Assembly: GCA_033297205.1 (NCBI GenBank)
Contig: MU859064.1
Span: 310,001 to 374,000, forward strand
Direction of reading: 5' to 3'
Source: Pseudoneurospora amorphoporcata
Taxonomy: Eukaryota > Ascomycota > Sordariomycetes > Sordariales > Sordariaceae
DNA length: 64,000 nucleotides
Shown here piece after piece: positions 10,038 to 18,447 of the stretch (position 1 is its first letter; every line of letters starts with the position of its first letter). The translations under genes were made by a program, and so were the position numbers. The notes under the pieces were generated by a model. The model worked only from the letters and a program-made list of their open reading frames with translations, was not told the origin of the DNA and did no database searches.

Positions 10038-10862
10038 GCTGTTTACAGTGTCGGTAGGTAGGTAGGTATAGTATCTCTGTCGCCCGATGTCGCTCGTTCG
10101 TCGTCGGTTGATGTGTTGAACACTTGAGCGATTCCCTCTCTCCAAGTCTAGCAGCGCTCACTTTCTGATATTCGCATCGCACGAGTGTCTAAGCGCAACA
10201 GGAAAGGAAGGGAAAGAGAAAGGACAAAATGACTCGAACAAAGAAAAGGATGACGGCTTGTCAGGGCCTGGTCAAGGAACCGAACCAGGGACAAGGCTTA
10301 AAGTGCCTCCCTCCCCCAGGTGACAGGGTCCACGAGACCCCTTCTAGCCGACCCACTTTAGGGGGCCGGCGTCGCTCTAAGAATGTTCGAAGGCACGTAC
10401 CTCTGCTCTTCGGAATGTATGGCAAAGGTACTTGGCCCAAAACCGCTATGATGTTCACCCCTAATTTTGCCTTGTTATTTCCCTGAATTCCGGGCCGCTC
10501 AGGGGCTCCCGTCTGTGCCGTCTGTATGTGCGAAGTTGCCGAGCCAGGAACCGCTGAAATAAAACGTGGTTTAATGTGAACGGTCCTCAAAGGTCAAAAG
10601 GGGGCAAACACAAGCAATGTCAACATTGGGCAAGCCAGTCACGCAATCGCCGCCGCGTAGGCACACCAATATATCGAAGAAGAGTGCCTACAGGTAGGCA
10701 AACCTAGAAGGAAAAAGAAACCTAATACAAAGTTGAAGGACTGTAGAAAAGGAGTCAAGAAAGAAAGAAAGAGAAAAAAAAAAAACTTCGCTGGGAAACC
10801 GCTTGGTGAAAAGCCAGATCGCTAGATATTAGAATATATTCGCTTTAGATGTTCTCTATAGA

Positions 10863-10898
10863 TATTCCGCTAGGTATTCCGCTAGGTATTCCGCTAGG
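10863..10898. repeat. 12-bp tandem repeat, three copies plus partial
   Basis: Three perfect copies of TATTCCGCTAGG are followed by a shortened fourth (TATTCGCT) and preceded by a degenerate one (GATATTCGCT-like). The repeat lies about 130 bp from the tRNA-like sequence at 11030-11121. No coding role. Confidence 0.9.
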
Positions 10899-11029
10899 TA
10901 TTCGCTTCAGATAATTATGCTGTTCGCTGTTTGTTCGCTGTTGCAACGCTATGGTGAGTGAGCCCACCATGGGAGAGTGCCCAGGACGTGCCCAGACATC
11001 CCTCCCATACGTGTAGTTCCGAAAAACCG

Positions 11030-11121
11030 CCCTTGAATGTGATTCGAATTGACGACCTTGACGACCTCGCAGTTCGTAAGCCGAAAGTAAGCAGCAGGAA
11101 TGACCACTACACCACGTGGCC
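11030..11121 (-). other. tRNA-like sequence or tRNA relic with pol III boxes
   Basis: On the minus strand the sequence starts GGCCACG, then gives a perfect A-box TGGTGTAGTGG (11114-11104) and, 55 bp on, a B-box-like ATTCGAATC (11049-11041). A TTTTT stretch (11026-11022), the usual pol III terminator, follows. The D-arm can form, but the T-stem pairs poorly and the 3' side does not pair with GGCCACG, so I cannot fold a complete tRNA. Between the boxes GGTCGTCAA is duplicated in tandem. It may be a decayed tRNA gene or a pol III-type element; I assign no anticodon. Confidence 0.35.
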
Positions 11122-11661
11122 CCTGGGGCTGTTATTATCCACTTAACAGACACTGAGCCTATATGGGCATAGACGTGTCCGAATTCAACCTTCTCTCCCA
11201 ACATTCCGTCTCAGTATCCTGGTCCGATGTACCGATGTACCTCCACCATCTCAATTGCCGAATGCTAACCATCCTCTTAAGTTTCGGCACTTTTCGTTCT
11301 TCGCAGAAACTAACAGCGAAAAGAACAAATCGCAACTCAGTGCATCGCCGTAAAATGTGTTCTTATGGGTGCATTTGCTGGATTCCGGTTGCAGAGCGAA
11401 AGCCTTGTAGGGCGGGCTTGCCACCCGAAATCATTGCTGTTTCGTCTCATCGACGACAACAAGGGCTATCATAACACTCATATTATTATCATTAACCATG
11501 TGCGTAAATCTCGTCGACTATGCATAACCTCCAATGTCCCAAGATGGCCCATTTCGAGGCAGGTGGGTATCATGTTCCTGTCTCTCCTAATTTTTCCGTT
11601 CCTTGCTGCCTTCCATCATTTCCCTCTCCCCCTTCAATTTTGATCTTCAACTTACTTCAGC

Positions 11662-13340
11662 TCATAAGCGGGCGGCTGTCCCTTTTTCATCCGTAGAATC
11701 AGCAGCGTGGACAGAACCGCCAATGCTCGCCTCCTTGGCCGCGAGGGCAGTAACACCCTCCGGTTCACTATCATCAGATGCAGAAGTAATACCATCCTCC
11801 AACTTCCGCAAATTGACCGGCCTCTCCGGTACCATAAACACCACCGCGCTCGTCGCCGGGATCGTGAACCCAAACATGGCAAACGCAATAATCAGATTGA
11901 CCATGGGCGCGACCTGCGCGGCACCAATACCAAACGCCAAGCACGAGCCGACAGACTCGAAACTTCTGACAATGCCCACCGCGAGACCAAGGGTCTCAAG
12001 ATCATCGAAAAACGCGCCGATGAGCCAGTACACAAACATGTAGTGGCTTTCGTTGAGGAAGCGCAGAATGACCATGGAGGCAAAACCGCGGCCGAAGCCG
12101 GGGTTGGCCCAGTCCAGTGTGACCGGGGTGCCGGCCGACTTGAGGTCACCGTACAGCTTCTCGTTGGCGGTTTGCCAGCCGAAAGTGCCGAGCATGACAA
12201 TAACAAAAAAGGCCCAGGTGATTTTGGCGACGGTCGGGCGCGAGAGGGATTGCCGGTCGTAGAACCAGCCCCAAAAGATGTTGGCGGCTGTGGCGACGAT
12301 GCCGGAAACGAGGGAGCCGAGGGTGCGGGAGCGGACTGAGAAGCTGTTTTCCGGTCGCACGTCAGTATTCTGGCCCATGACTGAGGGGGGCTTAAGGGGG
12401 AAGGGGAGGGAGATACGTACTACTTGGTCATATAAATGCCCAAATACGTGCTATTCCACTGAAACCCGATCAAGATCGGCACCAGGAGGTACATCTGCCT
12501 GCGCTTCAACAGACTCCAAATCTTCTTGAACTCCCCCTTGACCGTCTTGTTCAGGGTCGGGTCCTTCAGCCTGGTGCCATCCGGCTTGATCACCTTTTGC
12601 GGCGAAGACACCAGTAACGCAAAAGTCAGACCAAGGCACTGCAGCGCAATCAAAACCACGTACGTGGTATACCCGACTTTGCCTCTCCCCTCCCTCTTTA
12701 CGTTGAGAGACAGCTGGATCGACGCGCCGATCAGCTGGCCCAGCTCGCGTAGGCCTAGCCAAATGCCCGTGAACTTGCCGCGGTCCTTGATATCAGCGTA
12801 GCCAAGTGCGATGGCACCTTCGGAGGCCCACAAGGCGGAGGCGGCGATACCGCAGAGGGCGCCGCCGAAGAGGACGAACCATTCGGTTCCGTAGCGGTTG
12901 TTGACATAGAGGGAGGCGGAGTAAGGAGCGTAGCCGAGGGTGCCGATAATGAGAACCCATTTGACGCCGATCTTGTTGGAGAGGATGGAGAAGAGGGAGC
13001 AGCCGAAGACCATGATGCTGTGGGGGTTTGTTAGCTCGTGCTAGGCTAAGAGAGTGGTTAGGGAAGGGGAGAAGATGAAAACATACCCGAAAGTCAAAGA
13101 GTTAGACCCGTTAACCAGGTACGGCTCCTGCGCACCACCGGCGCCCGTGCTGTTGAGGGCGTTCCAGATGCCGGGCTGGGTGAACGAGATGAGACCGACC
13201 ATGATAACGTTGAACAGAGGGCTGCGGTACCATCGAGTGAACTTGGATACCGGCTTGGTGATTCGCTGCTCGTCAGCATCTGACCCCGTCGAGACAGGGC
13301 CGAGCTCGACGTTCTTTTCCTTGTTGTCTGTCGAGAACAT
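11662..13340 (-). CDS. UNC-93-like major facilitator membrane protein
   Basis: Three exons, 13340-13087, 13017-12421 and 12343-11662, give 510 aa. Intron 1 has donor GTATGT and acceptor CACAG. Intron 2 (77 bp) has donor GTACGT, branch CTGAC and acceptor ACAG; it restores the frame as YMTKYFSVRSRTLGS, better than the more obvious CAG at 12381, which is out of phase. About twelve hydrophobic segments follow a short charged N-terminus. Family marks are SFTQPGIWNALNSTGAGG in helix 1, LGYAPYSASLYVNNR, and a central cytoplasmic loop with Lys-rich KTVKGEFKKIWSLLKRRQMYLL. UNC-93/DUF895-type proteins are common in fungi; their substrates are mostly unknown. The tail is acidic and Ser-rich. Confident in the family, not in a substrate. 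Confidence 0.9.
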
Positions 13341-15484
13341 CTTGTCTGCCTTGGAGCGGTTGTGCTATGGGCAGCCAAGGTTATGGAACAAGATCCAAAG
13401 GGTAGATCCGAGGATTCAACACACCCAGACCACCGGGACCTCGCTCGTCTTTATGTATCGCCCGTCCCCCATCTCATCCACATCTCTCATGGCGATAACG
13501 GCGGCAAAGAAGGCTGGGCTGAGCGCGGACCCTTGGTTCGCCTCGCATACACATCGCATACCGCAGTGCAGTTGTGACTCTACATAACGCGAAGTGGGGG
13601 AGGCTAGAACTTTGACAGCCTCCCCCCTCCTCGCCCTCGGTTACGGTTGCTGAGTTTTCTTTTTTGCTCGTTCCAACGACGGAGGATTCGTCAAAATGGG
13701 TCGAAGTGTCGATGATCCCCACGCGACGGGTGTGTGGGGGTTGAGAACGGAATCATTGTCGTTGGTGTTGTTGACTTTGTTAGTGTAGCGAATAACCTCA
13801 AAAGGGTTTAGCACCCTTAAACCCCTTGTTAGCGGTTCGGCAGTCTGTTGGATAAACAAAAAAGGTCATCGACAAAGAAGCGTTAGCGGAGTAAAGCCAA
13901 GCCTTTCTTTGCATCCCACCATTATTTAGCAACATCACGACATCTGCCGCTAGTGAGGTGATGACTGTAACTTTGTACCGTTCACGACAACCAATTCGTC
14001 GAACTGAGTGACAACTTTGGGAATCAGAGCTCGCCACTCCACTATCAACGAAAACCACGTCCTTGGGCGATGGAGAATCGCATGGGAGGAGGTTGGAAGA
14101 TATCGAACCGGTTCATTGTGATGCCGCTTTTGCCTTTTTGCCCTCTAGACCCTCGCATGGCAAGGGTAAACCACGGTTTTTACAACCCAGGACGTACGGT
14201 GGGTTTTGTCTTGGGAGGTAAGGTATTGATGTTATCTCCGACTTCTAGTCATTCGCGGTGGCTCGCTCCTCGTGGCTTCGGCGTGCTTACAGGGATCCGT
14301 TTGCGCCATCCACCCCATTGAACGCCTCCATGGCTAAACTTTACAGCTTGGAGTTCCCGCCGCTTCTAGCAAAAGCATCACGTAAACAATGGGTTGGGGT
14401 GGGATGCACCTTCCCACCATTACAGACTACACAACTGTACTCTGTATCGTGGCTTCCGTTGTTACCCAGGCTACCGGGAAGGTACAATGCAGAAGCTTGA
14501 CGTGGGTTTTGATGGTCAACTAAGGGTCAACATCCATCCCGGCGGTAAATGTGAGTTAGGATTCTGGTCTGCTGCCACGGAGATTTGAAGCCGAACCAGA
14601 TGACTTTGTGTGGTACCGGACGAGAAGCTCAGACATGGAGGCTACCGGAGGCATAGTCAGTCTTGACCCGGCATGGAAAAGGAGTCCTAGTTGCTCCTCG
14701 ACTTACAACAAGTGCATGGTTGTTGACGCCATTGTGCTCGGCTTTCATCGGAGGCAGCTTATCGCCTTGATATCACTGGAACTGACGACATCATCCTATC
14801 CGGTTATCCTATCTGGGACTACCGTTGACTAAACCGTAACGCTTGATCGCTCGCTCACGTGCTCCACTAACCACTTGCACTTGCTTTTAGAAATTTCTTC
14901 AAGTGAACATGTGAGATGATTCCTGTGCCTCGATGCCCCTGCCAAGACTCAAGGCTGAACGGTGTCGTTCGTCCACGACTTTTTGCGAGTGCCTGGTTGG
15001 GGGCCACTTGCGCCTCCTAGGTTCATGTCACTGGGGGTTTGAAGTCTGAGTATCAGTAAACCGTGCCACGGCTTTGCTCACTCATCTGAAGCAAAAGATG
15101 AGGAGACAACACCAACAGACGTTCGGTAGATGAGAAGTCTACCACTCTCCAATCCCATACACCATGACTTGGTTTCGCCGTCGTAACTTGCATTGCAATG
15201 ATACTCTGGGTCCTAGACGCAGTCCCAGGTGCCTGGCAACATGTTCAGCTCGCCCGGACCAACTTTTTCTTCCCAGCTCACTTGAGCGGTAGGACTTTGC
15301 CTTTCATCGACACTTTGAATTACCGTCTCGCCAGCGGATGCAGTATCGATGTCCACCGTCTCGCCAGCGGATGCAGTATCGATGTCCAGGTAAATGACAA
15401 ACAGACATTGACGTCAGATCACTAGATTTGTGAAGTATCTCGCAAGGTTGGGCAGCTGTCAACCTGGCCAGCAACGAACTCGAT
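13341..15484. other. Intergenic, gene-poor
   Basis: About 2.1 kb with only short ORFs (longest about 90 codons) that show no family resemblance, plus the 33-bp duplication at 15322. It includes the promoter of the UNC-93-like gene. I see no exon pattern. Confidence 0.55.
15322..15387. repeat. 33-bp perfect tandem duplication
   Basis: Two adjacent identical 33-bp units starting ACCGTCTCGCCAGC, with no mismatch. The absence of any divergence suggests a recent duplication. It lies about 100 bp upstream of the doubtful ORF at 15485. Confidence 0.95.
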
Positions 15485-16239
15485 ATGGGCGCTTCTGCAA
15501 GCTCATCGTTCATCACAGCTCAATATCCAACAATGACAACAACCGCTCCCTCGACCATGGTTCGAAGAGACACTCCAGAGGTTCTCCTCATGGACAGCAA
15601 ACCCCCACCAAGTCCCACCGCCTTCAACCCATCGGTATTCACTCAGGGCTCATGGACGACCCGAATCACCGGCCTTCCAACGGTCATCGCACCACGGTCT
15701 TCCACGTCCAGCAGTGTCACATCAGGCACTACTGGTACCGGACCCCTCAGGGACAGACAGCAGTCGCAACATGGACGCAGCCACCCCCCGTCGAACTCGA
15801 CGGCCAAGGCATCGGAGACCCTCCAATCCAACGAGCAGATTGGGTCTCGCGAATGTCGAGCTTCTTGGCGACTGGAAGAGGCATGAAAGGGCAAGGACAT
15901 GGTCGGACAGAGTCTTCACTCAGAGCAACACCATCAATCCGAGAGTCGTTCGGCGAGAAGATCAACGACCCCGGCGTGGCAGTGTTGATTCGGGAACCGA
16001 AAAAGACGCTTTCGCAGTACTCGAGGGTTTCGAGGGTTTCCAGGGATATTTCGGAAAAGGCGTTGCCGGAAATACCGGAGTCGGTGCCAATTGGACTTGG
16101 ACTTGCTGGTAGGCCGCGAACCTATACAAAGCATTGGGAGAGGACGGGCCGGGCATCACCCAACACTTTTGGATCGTTGATGGGTGGTGAATGGGAGAAG
16201 GAGGAGTTTACCTCTACCGGATACTTGGCGGCGAATTAG
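15485..16239 (+). CDS. Doubtful hypothetical protein, reading frame interrupted
   Basis: A Ser/Thr/Pro-rich frame begins at ATG 15485 (MGASASSSF; a second ATG gives MTTTAPSTMVRR) and stops at 15886. From about 15730 a different frame looks more protein-like (YRTPQGQTAVATWTQPPP, then MSSFLATGRGMKGQG, then LIREPKKTLSQYSR and SEKALPEIPES) and ends at a stop at 16239. Moving from the first to the second frame needs a small shift, and I found no GT-AG intron of the right length with a branch point. So this is either a gene with a splice site I cannot see, a frameshifted relic, or a chance pair of ORFs. A third overlapping frame (15714-16112) is Arg-rich and looks spurious. I recognise no family. 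Confidence 0.35.
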
Positions 16240-17169
16240 GTATTAGGCGAGCGGTCTTGTTACTGTTGTGCGATGTCGGCGTCCGGGCATTGAGGGGTGA
16301 TGCAAACATGGTGAGGTTGACCGGTGACCGTCATCGGCGTCGAGGCCATGGTCGAGCCGAGATCTCGAGACGATTGTACATATCCAATTGGATTTCATTT
16401 CAGGTCATGGCTTCCCTAGCCGTCAACGACGATGATATCCAAAACACGAAGAAAATAACGTCACAGCACTTCCGCTGGCAGGATCTCCAGTTCCACTGAA
16501 CCATTACAGGGGGTTCACAAGTCGATCCTCAGCGGCCAAGGCGGGAAGGGTCGGGTGGGTGGGGCCCCTAACTGACAGCCCTACAGCGAGTGGACCGATA
16601 AGCATCAGTCCTACCTTACGTAACCCGACCTCACCCGATAAGCAGCTTCGGTCAAAGAAACTCACCTCATCTCCTCATTTGTATTACCCGAGGATATGAT
16701 TTACTGTCAATCCATTGGAACGCCGTCGTCCAATTTTCCAACAAAAGTGGCGAGCGGAGCATGCACAATGAGGTGAGGAGGCTCAGAGGCCAGAACCTCT
16801 TGATCGACCACTCGTCACTTTGGACTTTCTTCCTGCATCTTGTGTCTCCGCGCGGGGAGGGTGACTCCCGAGGGAGATGAGATACTACGTCAGACCATCA
16901 GGCAACTGATGAGGATAAATAAGGTGGGTGTGTATCGCATCCGCCTTCTGTCTTTCCGTTTACCTTTCCCTCTTATCATCACATTTCCAATCTGGAAGTA
17001 AAACTGCAACCTTGGATCATAGCAAGATCAAATTCTTTCATCGATACTACCTCTACCAAGATACCGAGAACGAAAAACCTCGACGGTTCTGCAACGAAAC
17101 AACAACAACAACATCAAGAACATCAATACCTCAACCTCAACTACCACCACACCCCAAGAAACCTACAAC
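16240..17169. promoter_or_regulatory. Promoter and leader of the 93-aa protein gene
   Basis: Two identical CCGATAAGCA elements at 16595 and 16635 are spaced 40 bp apart, a paired GATA-factor arrangement. A CCCCT stress-type core lies at 16564, and an AT-rich GGATAAATAAGG at about 16912 could serve as a TATA-like element. A pyrimidine-rich then CAA-rich leader follows, typical of well expressed fungal genes. The roles are inferred from motif resemblance only. Confidence 0.4.
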
Positions 17170-17451
17170 ATGTCCGCCAAAACTACCCCCTCCAACATCA
17201 TCACCTCCGCTCCCTACTCGGACCTCACCAACAACCTAACCAAGTCTCCCACCACATCCACTCCCTCGTCAGCTAGAAGCGAGAGAGCCATGAGCAACAC
17301 GTCAACTTGGCAGCCCAAGCTCGACCGCCGACAGAGTTTCTCCAACGAGGAATATAAGCACGTCATGCAGGCGAGGAGTGCATCTACAGGCGGGAGCGTG
17401 AGGACGGCTGGGGCGGGGGACGGGTTTAGTGAGGAGGGACACAGCTCCTAA
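17170..17451 (+). CDS. Small Ser/Thr-rich protein with DRRQSFSNEEYKH motif
   Basis: A 93-aa frame without introns. The first half (MSAKTTPSNIITS) is Ser/Thr/Pro-rich. The second half carries LDRRQSFSNEEYKHVMQ, a basic-then-acidic block that resembles the conserved core of small fungal stress-associated proteins, and then a Gly/Ser-rich end. I cannot name the family. Support for it being real: the CAA-rich leader immediately upstream, the TATA-like element at a reasonable distance, C-rich third codon positions and a Met in good context (acaacATGtcc). There is no signal peptide or membrane segment, so a soluble, probably disordered protein is likely. RRQSFS is also a plausible basophilic kinase site. 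Confidence 0.65.
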   Translation: MSAKTTPSNIITSAPYSDLTNNLTKSPTTSTPSSARSERAMSNTSTWQPKLDRRQSFSNEEYKHVMQARSASTGGSVRTAGAGDGFSEEGHSS

Positions 17452-18447
17452 AAGAAAAGGGCAAATCCACAATGGTGGTGAAGAAGATTGGGAATGGGGG
17501 GGATATGATTCTGTCTTTCTTTGAACAGAACAGAACAGAACAGAACAGAACAGCCCATCAAGCCGTTCAACCAAGAAGTCGACCGACACGAATGAGAGAC
17601 GAAGCATATTGCGCTTCACAACACGATACGATATGTACACCAAGAACACGAAGCGACGTAACGAAAGTCCATGCTGCGTGGGTGGGAATCAAAAAATTGC
17701 ATTGGACCAAGCATGACGACGGTCGCATGGGAACCAGATTGAAAACTACCTAGCGATGGGATAGGTTCACATGGCATGGCATGGCATTGGCATGGCATTG
17801 ATTGGAACGTGCTTTCTGTTTTGTTTTCTCTCAGGCTGTTTCCTTTTCTTTCCTTCATTCTCAAAACAAAACGGCGATAGCACGGCGAAAGCAGGGAGCA
17901 CTCAAACTTCTCGGGCGGGTGCTAAGAGGTGGATGGCAAAACGAGGGGTTCCTAGAATGACGCACCTTGTACTACTATCACGAACTTGGATGGCGTTAGG
18001 CGCTTGATTTGTTTTTTTATCTTGTATTCAGCATCCTTCGCATTGATCCCATAACAAAGTTTATAAGATGCATCGCAGTTACTTGATTCTGTTCCATTGT
18101 CCGCTATCAAACGAGAGACTAGACCCCCAAGTATGTTGGTATCCATTGATCCATGATCCATAATTCCAATCCCATGTTCAATGATACCAGCCCAGCACAA
18201 AACTGATCATGTTAAAGCTGCCTATTCTACAACGAGAGGCGGGACGACTAACAAGAGTCGATTTGAGAAACGAAAGTAATGAGGAAAAAATGCCATACGA
18301 AAGAAACCAATCCTGCCTAACCCATGCAAAGGGCAGCTCGTCCATCGTGGTATCGACGCCCTGCCTTGTCCATCAAAAAGCGATCCCAAACGCCACTCAT
18401 GTCATCATCATGATCATTTACTCGACAAAAGAAAATCGGAGAAAAAC
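17452..18447. other. Intergenic between two converging genes
   Basis: Contains the AGAAC repeat and a run of GGCAT-type pentamers at 17771-17798. Otherwise it holds the 3' flanks of the 93-aa gene (+) and the repeat-protein gene (-). No gene seen. Confidence 0.6.
17523..17553. repeat. AGAAC pentanucleotide tandem repeat
   Basis: Five perfect AGAAC units flanked by partial units, in the 3' flank of the 93-aa protein gene. A simple slippage microsatellite. Confidence 0.9.

Larger units (their letters stand above)
10038..11661. other. Intergenic with repeat and tRNA-like relic
   Basis: Besides the 12-bp repeat and the tRNA-like sequence, it contains short runs of GGTA (10053-10070) and purine-rich GAAA repeats (10760-10790). 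No ORF has coding features. Confidence 0.6.
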
